DNA from: Rhodovulum kholense
GTDB taxonomy: Bacteria; Pseudomonadota; Alphaproteobacteria; Rhodobacterales; Rhodobacteraceae
Direction of reading: 5' to 3'
Length of the DNA stretch: 64,000 nucleotides
Assembly (NCBI RefSeq): GCF_003053725.1
Contig: NZ_QAYC01000011.1
Location: 79,563 to 143,562 of the forward strand
The position numbers were made by a program, and so were the translations under genes. Below are positions 51,714 to 59,924 of this stretch, in pieces (position 1 is the first letter of the stretch; each line of letters starts with the position of its first letter). The notes under the pieces are model-generated. The model saw only the letters and a list, made by a program, of their open reading frames with translations, did no database searches and was not told where the DNA came from.

Positions 51714-53219
51714 TCAGGCCGCGCGCGCGCGCCGGGCCCGAATGTGTTTCCAGACCGGCGGCAGCACCGTGGTCAGGACCAGAAGCGCGATCAGCACCAT
51801 GCAGATCGGCCGGGTGAACAGGATATGTTCGTTGCGCACATCCAGCAGCAGAGACAGGCGCAGGTTGCTTTCGATCAGCGGCCCGAGGATCACCCCCAGC
51901 GCCACCGGCGCCAGCGGCAGGCCGGTCTTGCTCATGACATAGCCCAGCAGGCCGAAGCCGAACATCAGCCAGACATCGAACAGCGAGTTCTGCACGCAAT
52001 AGGCGCCGACGATGCTGAGGCAGATGATCAGCGGGATCAGCAGCGGGCGCGGGATCCGCAGCACCTGGGCGAAGAGATTGGTCGCGAAGGAGCCGCCCAG
52101 CGGGATCAGGATCAGCGATGTCAGGAACATCTGGATCATGAAGCCGTAGATGATGTCGGCGCTGTTGCGGAACAGGTCGGGGCCGGGTTGCAGACCGTGC
52201 ACAAGCAGCCCGCCCATGATCACCGCCGCGACCGAGCTGCCGGGAATGCCCAGCGTCACCGTCGGGATCAGCGCCGCAGCATTATCGGCATTGTTGCCGA
52301 ATTCCGAGGCGGCGATGCCTTCGGGATTGCCCTTGCCGAAGCTCTCGGGGTCCTTCGACATCCGCTTGGCGCGCTCATAGGCCAGGAAGGACACGAAGCT
52401 GCCGCTGGCGCCGGGCAGAAGCCCGACGAAGATGCCGTAGAAATAGGCCCAGCTCCAGATCCTGAAGTAGCGCGGGATCTCGCGGATGGTCTTCAGGAAG
52501 GGCTGGAAGTCCAGCCTGATCCGGGCGCCCACGGCCCTGGCGGTGTCCTCGGCCATCTCGAGACAGGGCGGGATGGCGTAAAGCCCGACCATCAGCACGA
52601 CGATGTCGATGCCCGATTCCAGCTCGAGCTGGCCGAAGGTGAAGCGGTCGGTCGACATCACCGGGTCGAGCCCGATCATGCCGATGAAAAGCCCGATCAG
52701 CGCCGAGAGCAGGCCCTTGGGCAGATCCTCGCCCAGAAAGACCGCGACCGCGGCCATGCCGAAGATGCCGACCCAGAACACCTCGGGCGGGCCGAAGGCC
52801 AGGGTCACCAGCGACAGGGGCGGCGCCAGCACCATCATCGCGATCGCGCTCATCATGCCGCCGAAGGCCGAGGACAGGAGCGCGATCTGAAGAGCATATC
52901 CGGCGCGGCCCTGCTGGGCCAGCGGGTAGCCGTCGAAGGTGGTCACGATGGCGGCGGGGGTGCCGGGGATGCGCAACAGGATCGCGGGGATCGCGCCGCC
53001 ATACATGGCGCCGTTATAGATGCCCGCCATCATGCCGAGCGCGACCAGCGGGTCCATGGTGAAGGTCAGGGGCAGCAGGACCGCGATGCTCATGGTCGCG
53101 GTCAGCCCGGGCAGCGAGCCGACGACGATCCCGACCAGCACGCCGCCGACCATGGCCAGCAGGTTGGGGAAGGTCAGAACCGCGGGCAGCGCGTCGAGAA
53201 GCGGGGAAAACAGGTCCAT
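51714..53219 (-). CDS. tctA: Tripartite tricarboxylate transporter TctA (system 2)
   Basis: A 501-residue permease with the TctA pattern: GSLPGLTATMSIAVLLPLTF, YNGAMYGGAIPAILLRIPGTP, FDGYPLAQQGRAGYALQ and, in the second half, LLPGASGSFVSFLAYERAKR and ALIPTVTLGIPGSSVAAVIMGGLL. It is the main subunit of a second TTT carrier. Its sequence is quite different from system 1, so a different ligand is likely. GGAGG in the end of tctB precedes the start; last gene of its operon. Confidence 0.95.
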   Translation of the reverse strand: MDLFSPLLDALPAVLTFPNLLAMVGGVLVGIVVGSLPGLTATMSIAVLLPLTFTMDPLVALGMMAGIYNGAMYGGAIPAILLRIPGTPAAIVTTFDGYPLAQQGRAGYALQIALLSSAFGGMMSAIAMMVLAPPLSLVTLAFGPPEVFWVGIFGMAAVAVFLGEDLPKGLLSALIGLFIGMIGLDPVMSTDRFTFGQLELESGIDIVVLMVGLYAIPPCLEMAEDTARAVGARIRLDFQPFLKTIREIPRYFRIWSWAYFYGIFVGLLPGASGSFVSFLAYERAKRMSKDPESFGKGNPEGIAASEFGNNADNAAALIPTVTLGIPGSSVAAVIMGGLLVHGLQPGPDLFRNSADIIYGFMIQMFLTSLILIPLGGSFATNLFAQVLRIPRPLLIPLIICLSIVGAYCVQNSLFDVWLMFGFGLLGYVMSKTGLPLAPVALGVILGPLIESNLRLSLLLDVRNEHILFTRPICMVLIALLVLTTVLPPVWKHIRARRARAA

Positions 53220-53220
53220 C

Positions 53221-53673
53221 TCAGCTGCCTCCGAGCCGGGTCCAGATCTCGGCCGGCAGCGGGCGCGAGAGGATCTGGATGAAGACGATATAGACCATCG
53301 CGAGGAAGCCCGCGGTGGTGGCCAGAATCGGCAGCGGCCGCCGATAGCCGAGCGCGACCGCCAGAACCGGGATCGTCACCGCGGATGTGGTGAGAAAGCC
53401 CAGGTATCTCAGCCCGATCAGGGCCAGGGCCGTGCCTCCCGCGACCAGCGCGAAGCGGCCGGGGCTGGCGAAGAAATCCGGAGTTTCGCCGGTCCGGCGC
53501 TGTTTCAGATGGCCGCGGACGGCGATGACGAGGCCCAGCAGCACGGCGGGGACCAGCACCAGAAGGGGAAAGACGCGGGCATCGGCCCCGAACCCCAGCG
53601 CCCTGTGAATACCGAGCGCGGCGAGAACCGCCACGCCCGTTCCCAGAACGACATCATTATGGATGGATTTCAT
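53221..53673 (-). CDS. tctB: Tripartite tricarboxylate transporter TctB (system 2)
   Basis: A 150-residue protein with four hydrophobic helices (about 10-28, 35-55, 72-100 as one or two, and 115-140) and the LGYRRPLPILATTAGFLAMVYIVFIQIL ending typical of TctB. AAGGA precedes ATG 53673. The call rests on topology and on placement between tctC and tctA. Confidence 0.9.
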   Translation of the reverse strand: MKSIHNDVVLGTGVAVLAALGIHRALGFGADARVFPLLVLVPAVLLGLVIAVRGHLKQRRTGETPDFFASPGRFALVAGGTALALIGLRYLGFLTTSAVTIPVLAVALGYRRPLPILATTAGFLAMVYIVFIQILSRPLPAEIWTRLGGS

Positions 53674-53691
53674 GATGTCCTTTCGACGGGG

Positions 53692-54639
53692 TTACTCGAG
53701 CCAGGGGCTTTCGGCCCAGATCTTGCGCATGGCCTTGTCGAAGGCGTCGAGCTGGGCCGTGAAATCGGCGCTGTCGGCGAAATCGAGCACCACGCCCTGG
53801 TTCTGGGCGTCCTTGCGGAAATCGGGGTCGTTGACCGCCTGGGCGATGGCCGCGGAGAGTTTCTCGACCGCCTCGTCGGGCATGCCCTTCGGCCCGGCGA
53901 AACCGCGCTGCGACGAGGCGACGACGTCGAAGCCCTGTTCCTTCAGGGTCGGCACCTCGGGCGCGAGGTCCGAGCGCTTGTCGGCCATGATGCCCAGAAT
54001 GTCGATCGAGTCCTGATAGTTGACCGCTTCGCCCAGATTGAAGCTGCCGACCGCGACATGGCCGCCCATGGTGGCGTTGCGCGCGGCGACGCCGGGGAAG
54101 GGCACGAAGGTGAACTCGGCCCCGGTCAGCTTTTCAAGCTGCAGCCCGGCCAGATGGTCGTCGCCGCCGAAATTGCCGGTGGCCATGGTCACCACCTTGG
54201 GATTCTCCTTCGCATAATCGACCAGACCGGCAATGTCCTTGAACTGGCTGCCCTTCTTGACATTCAGCGCCGCCGGGTCGGTGACCATGTTGGCGATGAT
54301 GGTGAAATCCTGCCAGGTGAACTCGGCCTTGCCCTCGATCGGCTTGGTCACGATCGACGGCGTGGTGATGACGCCGATGGTATAGCCGTCGGGCCTGGCG
54401 TCATGCACCGCCTGCCAGCCGATGATGCCCGAGGCGCCGGTGCGGTTCTCGACCACGATGCTGGCGCCGTCGCCCAGGTATTTCTCGATATAGGGCGCAA
54501 CCGTGCGCACCATGATGTCGCTGCCGCCGCCGGCGCCATAGGGCACGACGATGGTGATGGGCTTTTCGGGATAATCGGCCAGCGCGGCGGTTCCGGCCAG
54601 AAGCCCGATCGCGGCCAAAGAGGCGGTGATGCGTTTCAT
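53692..54639 (-). CDS. tctC: TctC-family periplasmic binding protein (system 2)
   Basis: A 315-residue protein with a cleavable signal (MKRITASLAAIGLLAGTAALA) and the family start YPEKPITIVVPYGAGGGSDIMVRTVAP, which forms the carboxylate-binding loops. NRTGASGIIG, GVITTPSIVTKP and the DDHLAGLQLE loop are also typical. AAGGAG precedes the start. First transporter gene after the RraA-like gene. Ligand inferred to be a branched or hydroxylated dicarboxylate, from the aldolase and aminotransferase next to it. Confidence 0.93.
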   Translation of the reverse strand: MKRITASLAAIGLLAGTAALADYPEKPITIVVPYGAGGGSDIMVRTVAPYIEKYLGDGASIVVENRTGASGIIGWQAVHDARPDGYTIGVITTPSIVTKPIEGKAEFTWQDFTIIANMVTDPAALNVKKGSQFKDIAGLVDYAKENPKVVTMATGNFGGDDHLAGLQLEKLTGAEFTFVPFPGVAARNATMGGHVAVGSFNLGEAVNYQDSIDILGIMADKRSDLAPEVPTLKEQGFDVVASSQRGFAGPKGMPDEAVEKLSAAIAQAVNDPDFRKDAQNQGVVLDFADSADFTAQLDAFDKAMRKIWAESPWLE

Positions 54640-54686
54640 GGGTCTCTCCTTGTTGCGTCTTGTCGGACGGGACGGTTAAGGCGCCG

Positions 54687-55355
54687 TCACGCCACGTTCC
54701 ATTTTTCCAGTGCGGGCATCAGCCAGCCGGGTTTCGGCGAGCCCGAGGCGATGGCCTCGATCCGGGCGCCCTCCTTGGCGAGCTTGTCGCGGCAAAGCGG
54801 CAGCAGCGCGGCGGCATCGGCGGCGGGCACCACCATCACCCCGTCATCGTCGCCGATGATGATGTCGCCGTGCTGGACGACGACGTTGCCGACCGCGACC
54901 GGACTGTTGACATGGCCCGGCCCGAGCTTGCGCGAGCCGCGGGCGCAGGTGCCGCGGGCGAAAAGCTGGAACCCGCTTTCGGCGATCCAGGCGCTGTCGC
55001 GGCACATGCCGTCCAGCACCAGCCCGCCGAGGCCGCGCGCCATGGCGGCGCGGGTCATCAGCTCGCCCCAGACGCCCGAATGGCGGTCGTTCGAGGTCGA
55101 GGCGACGAGGATGTCGCCCGGCTCGGCCGCGTGCAGCGCCGCATGCAGCATCAGGTTGTCATCGGGCGGCATCGCCACGGTGACAGCGCGGCCGCAGAGA
55201 TGCATGCCCCGGGCGATCGGCTTGATCCCGGCATCCATGATGTTGCGGCGGCCATAGCAGTCATTCGCGACCGGTGCCGGAATGTCGTTGAACCCGGCGG
55301 CGAATTCGGCGCTCAGCGGATGGTTCACGGGGGCGACCGAACAGTCGAAGCTCAT
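54687..55355 (-). CDS. RraA-fold 4-hydroxy-4-methyl-2-oxoglutarate/oxaloacetate aldolase-like protein
   Basis: A 222-residue RraA-family protein: AGFNDIPAPVANDCYG at the start, MPPDDNLMLHAALHAAEPGDILV, WGELMTRAAMARGLGGLVLDGMCRDS (with the Arg-Asp pair that binds pyruvate and metal) and GDIIIGDDDGVMVVP. Class-II HMG aldolases of this fold split 4-hydroxy-2-oxo acids into pyruvate and a second keto acid. It overlaps the aminotransferase gene by four bases; tctC follows. The RNase-E inhibitor RraA has the same fold, but operon position favours the aldolase. Confidence 0.87.
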   Translation of the reverse strand: MSFDCSVAPVNHPLSAEFAAGFNDIPAPVANDCYGRRNIMDAGIKPIARGMHLCGRAVTVAMPPDDNLMLHAALHAAEPGDILVASTSNDRHSGVWGELMTRAAMARGLGGLVLDGMCRDSAWIAESGFQLFARGTCARGSRKLGPGHVNSPVAVGNVVVQHGDIIIGDDDGVMVVPAADAAALLPLCRDKLAKEGARIEAIASGSPKPGWLMPALEKWNVA

Positions 55356-56629
55356 GCGGAGGGTCCTTGCTTGGCGGGCGTAAGTCGGGCCACGGCGGCG
55401 CGCAGCTTGAGGCAGGCCTCTTCGAGCACCTCGATGCCGCAGGCGAACGAGATCCGGAAGAAGGGCGACAGTCCGAAGGCGGCGCCCGGCACGCAGACCA
55501 CCTCGGCCTCCTCGACGAAATAGCGCGTGAGGTCGGCATCGCTGGCGATGGTGCCGCCATCCGGCCTTGTGGCGCCGATCAGGGGCGCGCAGTTGACGAA
55601 CAGATAGAAGGCGCCGTCGGGGGCGTGGCAGGACAGCCCTTCGGTTTCATTGATCAATTGGACGCCAAGCGCGCGGCGGGCGCGGAAGGCCTCGAGATTG
55701 GGGCCCATGAAGGCGCGCGAGCCGGTCAGCGCCGCCAGCGCGCCGAATTGCGCGGGATGCATCACGCCGCCGGTGGTCTGGCCCTGATAGGTGCGCATCG
55801 CGTCGATCAGGTCCTGCGGCCCGGCCGCGAAGCCGACCCGCCAGCCGGTCATGCACCAGGCTTTCGAGACGCCATTGGCGGTCAGCGTCCGGGCCTTCAT
55901 CGCCTCGGAGGTCTGGGCGATGGTGAAATAGGGCGCGCTGCCATAGCGCAGATGTTCATAGATGTCGTCGCTGAGGACCATGACCTGCGGATGACGCTCC
56001 AGCACCTCGGCCAGGGCGCGGATCTCGGCCTCGGTCAGGATGGTGCCGGTCGGGTTGCAGGGGTTGTTGAGGATCAGCCAGCGGGTATTCCCGGTGATCG
56101 CGGCCTCGAGTACCTCGGGCCGCAGCCGGAAATTGTCGTCCCAGCGGGTTTCGAGCACCACCGGCACGCCGCCGTTCAGCCGCACCATCTCGGAATAGCT
56201 GACCCAGCCCGGCGCCGGGATCAGAACCTCCTGGCCGGGCTCGAGGCTGGCGGCCATCGCGTTGAAGATGATCTGCTTGACGCCATTGGCGACGATCACC
56301 TGGCTGGCGCGGTAATCGAGATCGTTGTCGAGGTGGAACTTCTGGCAGATCGCCTCGCGCAGCGCCGGGATGCCCTGGACCGGCGGATAGCCGGTGCGGT
56401 TCTCGGCCAGCGCGGTGACGCAGGCGGCCTTGATGTGATCGGGGGTCGGGAAATCGGGCTCGCCGGTCGCCAGCGAGATCACCCGGCGGCCCTGGCTGCG
56501 CAGATCCCGCGCCAGCTGCGCCGCCTCGAGCGAGGCCGAGGGCTTGGTGTCGCGCATCCGGCGGCTGACGGGGTCCGGGGCGGGGTCCGGGACAGATCTG
56601 GCGGCGGTCTGGGGGTCGGCTTTGTTCAT
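55352..56629 (-). CDS. Class I/II PLP aminotransferase (aspartate-aminotransferase-like)
   Basis: A 425-residue fold-type-I aminotransferase: ISLATGEPDFPTPDHI, GYPPVQGIPALREAI, LNNPCNPTGTILTE with the NPTG loop, SDDIYEHL, PLP lysine in NGVSKAWCMTGWRVGF, and Arg in FFRISFAC that binds the alpha-carboxylate. The first about 25 residues (rich in Asp/Pro) are unusual and the ribosome site is weak, so the true start may be downstream at an internal Met. First gene of the operon, divergent from LysR. It would turn an amino acid into the 2-oxo acid used by the aldolase. Confidence 0.9.
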   Translation of the reverse strand: MNKADPQTAARSVPDPAPDPVSRRMRDTKPSASLEAAQLARDLRSQGRRVISLATGEPDFPTPDHIKAACVTALAENRTGYPPVQGIPALREAICQKFHLDNDLDYRASQVIVANGVKQIIFNAMAASLEPGQEVLIPAPGWVSYSEMVRLNGGVPVVLETRWDDNFRLRPEVLEAAITGNTRWLILNNPCNPTGTILTEAEIRALAEVLERHPQVMVLSDDIYEHLRYGSAPYFTIAQTSEAMKARTLTANGVSKAWCMTGWRVGFAAGPQDLIDAMRTYQGQTTGGVMHPAQFGALAALTGSRAFMGPNLEAFRARRALGVQLINETEGLSCHAPDGAFYLFVNCAPLIGATRPDGGTIASDADLTRYFVEEAEVVCVPGAAFGLSPFFRISFACGIEVLEEACLKLRAAVARLTPAKQGPSA

Positions 56630-56906
56630 CTCTGCTCATGCCGCGACCGCGCACCCCGCGCAGCGGAGGTCGAGTCTGGCACGTCCTCGAAAGTTCGGAA
56701 TATGTCGGACGCGACGGGTCGTGTACGATGGTACGCCGCGCTGGGGGCACGCTATCCAGTCAAAATAGGTTTACGCAAGCGATTAATTCTTACCTTTATG
56801 TCAAGGAAATCTTTCTATAGATCGAACCTCGGCGGTGCTTTCGGCGCGGGTCCGCCAAGCGTCTGAAACCCCGCGCAAACCTTGCCGCCGCTTGCGGAGC
56901 CCTGCC
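56630..56906. promoter_or_regulatory. Divergent promoter region of aminotransferase operon and LysR
   Basis: About 277 bases. An AT-rich stretch (about 56770-56825) stands out against the G+C-rich surroundings, and GTAC-GATG-GTAC near 56725 is a small inverted repeat. It fits a LysR-controlled divergent promoter; no exact boxes are assigned. Confidence 0.45.
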
Positions 56907-57818
56907 ATGTCGATCCGCCGCCTGAAGACCCTCGTCGCGATTTCGCGCCATGGCAGCCTGTCGGCCGCCGCCGCCAGCGAGCATCTGACCCGCTCGGCGG
57001 TCTCGTTGCAGATGAAGCAGTTCGAGGAGGATCTGGGCGTCGAGATCTTCGACCGGCGGCGGCGCATTCCCGAGCTGAACGCCCGCGGGCGGCTTCTGGT
57101 GCCCAAGGCGATCGAGGTTCTGGCCGCCTATGACGAGCTGCGCCGCACCGCGCGGGGCGAGGCCACCATCACCGGCACGCTGAATATCGGCGCGATGTTC
57201 ACCGCCATGACCGGGGCGGTGCCGCATGCGATGAAGCGGATGCGCGCGCTTTATCCCGACCTGCATATCCAGGCCGCGCCCGCCCATTCGGCCAATCTGG
57301 TGGCGCCGGTCGATCGCGGTGCGCTGGACGCGGCCTTCATCGGGCGGCCGCCGGTGCTGGGCTCGCGGCTGGTCTTCCACACCGTCACCGAAGAGCCGTT
57401 CCACCTGTTGACCGCCGAGGATTGCCCGCTCGACGATCCGCGCGAGATCCTCGAGACCTATCCCTTCATCCGGATCAGCCGCTCGCTCTGGTCGGGGCAG
57501 CTGATCGACGACTGGCTGGTGCGCGAGGACATCACCGTCAACGAGGCGATGGAACTTGACGGCATCCAGATGATCTCGACCATGGTCTATCACGGGCTGG
57601 GCGTGGCGGTGGTGCCAAGGCGCTGCGTGCCCGCGCCGAACCCGGTCGCGGTGCGCGAGATCGCGATCCCCAGCCTGGCCGGGCGGCCGGTCGGTATCCT
57701 TGCCCGCGATGACAGCCCCAAGGCCAGCCTGATCGACGCCTTCTGCACCCAGATGCGCCTGGTCGTGGCCGAGATCGGTCGCCGCGATGCGCCAGACGGC
57801 CTTGATCAGGGCGCGTAA
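56907..57818 (+). CDS. LysR-family regulator
   Basis: A 303-residue LysR protein: HTH at about 3-60 (IRRLKTLVAISRHGSLSAAA, TRSAVSLQMKQFEEDLGVEIFDR), then the effector domain (GTLNIGAMFTAMTGAVPHAM; GLGVAVVPRRCVP). ATG 56907 is preferred, GGAG upstream, over an in-frame start at 56835. It is divergent from the aminotransferase-aldolase-tct operon, which it probably activates. The gene end overlaps the end of a decayed FCD regulator gene on the other strand by 13 bases. Confidence 0.92.
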   Translation: MSIRRLKTLVAISRHGSLSAAAASEHLTRSAVSLQMKQFEEDLGVEIFDRRRRIPELNARGRLLVPKAIEVLAAYDELRRTARGEATITGTLNIGAMFTAMTGAVPHAMKRMRALYPDLHIQAAPAHSANLVAPVDRGALDAAFIGRPPVLGSRLVFHTVTEEPFHLLTAEDCPLDDPREILETYPFIRISRSLWSGQLIDDWLVREDITVNEAMELDGIQMISTMVYHGLGVAVVPRRCVPAPNPVAVREIAIPSLAGRPVGILARDDSPKASLIDAFCTQMRLVVAEIGRRDAPDGLDQGA

Positions 57819-57955
57819 AGCTCGGCGATGGCGTTCCGCTCATTCTCGGTGATGGCTTCGAGCCTGTGCTCGATAGGACCGCGCAGCTCGTTCTGCGCCG
57901 CCTCGGGGTCGCGCGCGCACCGCCTCCGGAATGCGCCGGTGCGGCGCGGTGGTGA
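57806..57955 (-). pseudogene. Remnant 3' end of a GntR/FCD regulator gene
   Basis: The minus strand ends in RDPEAAQNELRGPIEHRLEAI...ELYAP, and a second frame just before it reads HRRIPEAVRA. Joined across a one-base shift these give the usual C-terminus of an FCD-domain regulator. The rest of the gene is gone; the sequence switches to IS5-type transposase on the other strand near 57955. Best read as a regulator gene truncated by an insertion, with a later frameshift. Confidence 0.5.
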
Positions 57956-58356
57956 CGACCCCTGAGCTCCTGTCGCAGATCCCCGCCGGCGAAGAGAGCG
58001 CAACAGTCACCGCCGAAGGAGCATATGACACGCGCCGCGGCCATGCCGCAATTATCGCGCATGGTGCAGACCCGATCCTCCCGATCCGTCGCAATGGCCG
58101 CGCCTGGAAACCCGACGGCCCCGCCGCGATGTCGCGAAACGAGATCCTGCGAGCGACGCGATGTCTGGGGCGATCGATCTGGAGGAAATGGGCCGGCGAT
58201 CACGTCCGAAGTCGCGTCGAGGCCCGGATGAACCGCCTGAAGCTCTTGGGGGATGGGATCATGCCACGGGACCCCGATCGCCAGACCGCCGAAGTCCAGA
58301 TCCGCGTCATTCGCCATTGTCGCTCGGACCAATGGCGCGACATGGGTCATTCATGA
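57956..58356 (+). pseudogene. IS5-family transposase, 3' fragment
   Basis: The frame reads LLSQIPAGEE, VTAEGAYDTRRGHAAIIAHGA, IPIRRNGRAWK, GRSIWRKWAGDHVRSRVEARMN and RDPDRQTAEVQIRV, a clear match to the C-terminal third of IS5-type transposases, including the late DDE acid in RSRVEAR. The first two thirds are missing and there is no start. TGCAACAAGGCC near 58445 looks like the outer end of such an element. It cannot move by itself. Confidence 0.82.
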
Positions 58357-58539
58357 ACCGCTGCTCGGCCCTTGGACGGGCCGAGGTCAAAGCCATCGCC
58401 TGAAACATGCGGGGAAAGGGGACCCTCGTTCTGCCGTTTGATTGATGCAACAAGGCCTCTTGGAAGAGAGCAAGTTGACATAAGATACCTTATTGGCCGC
58501 AGGATTGTGCCCGCAAAGTTAAAGTGTCCCATATCTGCA

Positions 58540-58680
58540 AAGCAGAAGTGCTACTTTGGGCCAGCTTTTGCGGCCGAGAATCTCGCGGAAGGACACGAAC
58601 TGACGGTCTCGCGCGAGACGCTCGGGAAGTGGATGCGGGATGCCGGGATCTGGCTCTCCCGCAAACAGCGCCGGACCGTT
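58540..58680 (+). pseudogene. ISNCY-like transposase fragment (helix-turn-helix part)
   Basis: Residues FGPAFAAENLAEG, LTVSRETLGKWMRDAG and IWLSRKQRR match the N-terminal helix-turn-helix of ISNCY/IS1202-type transposases. Upstream and downstream coding is lost. Confidence 0.6.
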
Positions 58681-58793
58681 GCCTCCGAAGCGATTCCGCG
58701 CCCCGGCCGGTGTTGCGCGAGCGGCGACGTGCGGCGCGGTCGGCAGCCCTGCCCGGCTGACCCGCCGGTTGATCGGTTTCGCGCCCTGGGCTT

Positions 58794-58925
58794 CCTCGAT
58801 CCGCGGGGCGAGCGGAAAGCAGAGGTCAGCATGAATAGCGCCGTTGTCTTCCCGGTGCCGCCCTTATGGCTATACGCCGTAATACCTTTGATGTCCCTCG
58901 CAGCTTTCCTCAGCTTCATGCCATC
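58794..58925 (-). pseudogene. Possible ParA-like ATPase fragment with intact P-loop
   Basis: The minus strand encodes ITAYSHKGGTGKTTALFMLT, the N-terminal strand, P-loop and first helix of a ParA/MinD-type ATPase. Nothing before or after it resembles ParA, and codon use is less G+C-rich than in the genes around. It would be a torn piece of a partition gene from another replicon. Short length leaves room for chance similarity. Confidence 0.4.
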
Positions 58926-59069
58926 GGCCGCAATACACGTCACGGCGGAATGGCGGCACCACGACATCACGGCGATCCGGCAACATGGCCACAAGGCGAG
59001 ACGGCGACCCGTCCAGACGGCGTCGAGGCAACGCGGCCACACGGAAAACAACCCAAGCTTGGCGCCCCG

Positions 59070-59306
59070 ATGGATGCGTCGCGCAACGACGTCCTTGCGT
59101 ACATGTCGTTCCCGCGAGAGCACTGGACGCAGATCGCGTCCACGAACCCGTTGGAACGGGTGAACCGAGAGGTAAAGTGACGTGCCGATGTCATCGGGAT
59201 CTTTCCCAACGACGCGTGGGCCGTGGCGAGGCGATACATGAGCCTTGAAACCCTGGCCCGCGTCACCGACAATCCCACCGTCAGGTTGCCCGCCGTGGCA
59301 TCCTGA
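59070..59306 (+). pseudogene. IS256-family transposase, C-terminal fragment with nonsense mutation
   Basis: DVLAYMSFPREHWTQIASTN, PLERVNREVK, a TGA stop at 59178-59180 where an Arg codon is expected, then RADVIGIFPNDAWAVARRYMSLETL. Compared with intact IS256 transposases there is also an internal deletion between FPND and the WAV..RYM segment. Clearly inactive. Confidence 0.8.
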
Positions 59307-59339
59307 CGAGGCCCGGACATCTCCGAAGGTCAGCGTGAC

Positions 59340-59375
59340 CTAGTCCCGGTCGATGCCATCGATGAAGCCCGCCAT
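59340..59375 (-). pseudogene. IS1182-like transposase start, broken after 11 codons
   Basis: ATG 59375 with GGGAGG upstream opens MAGFIDGIDRD, the usual start of IS1182-type transposases, followed at once by a TAG where Gln is expected (then VTL). Only this stub remains. Confidence 0.45.
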
Positions 59376-59441
59376 CCCTGCCTCCCGCCAACTCGCGGAA
59401 GCTTACCACGGTACAGCGTTTCCACACAGCCTCGGCCAATA

Positions 59442-59601
59442 CTGTTGAAAAACACCCGCTGCGCCCGAGAGACCGTCTCAGGTTAGGACGTTGTTCTGCA
59501 CTCGGGCAGGAAATGACCGTTTACAAGGCAGGGTCGCGCGCAAGCAGAACCGTTTCCCATGGAATGGCACTCCGTGGATGCTCCAGCGAGTTTTTCAACA
59601 G
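59442..59601. repeat. Inverted repeat pair, insertion-sequence ends
   Basis: CTGTTGAAAAAC at 59442-59453 and its inverted complement GTTTTTCAACAG at 59590-59601 flank 136 bases. The left copy lies upstream of the IS1182-like stub, as the outer end of that element would. The pair may be the residue of two element ends left after deletion. Confidence 0.5.
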
Positions 59602-59663
59602 CTTCCTGCCAAAGGCGCCTCGCGGCCCTGCCCTTCACCCTCGGCCTCCGGATCGGGAAGCGG

Positions 59664-59924
59664 CTAAAGCGTCGCATGGTTCGGCGAGCCCGACACGATC
59701 GTCCCGCCGCCGGAGGTCTTGGAGCCCAGGATCGCGACCGGGCGTTCATCGCAGGTCATCTGCGACGCCCCCGAGACGATGACGCAGCCGCAGGCGCATT
59801 TGTCTCCGACCCGTGCGACCTGCCGTCCGTCGATCAGCGCAGAGCCGCCCGTCACGATGACATTGGAGCCATGCCCCGTGACCGGGCAGACATGGGTATC
59901 TCCGACGCGCGCGATCGGGGGCAT
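59664..59924 (-). CDS. PAAR-domain T6SS spike-tip protein (second copy)
   Basis: An 86-residue PAAR protein: PPIARVGDTHVCPVTGHG, IDGRQVARVGDKCACGCVI, DERPVAILGS and a GGGTIVSGSPN tail. ATG 59924 overlaps the vgrG stop (TGATG), so the two are translationally coupled. It differs from the first PAAR (592-846) in most loops but keeps the same fold. It tips VgrG copy 2. Confidence 0.9.
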   Translation of the reverse strand: MPPIARVGDTHVCPVTGHGSNVIVTGGSALIDGRQVARVGDKCACGCVIVSGASQMTCDERPVAILGSKTSGGGTIVSGSPNHATL

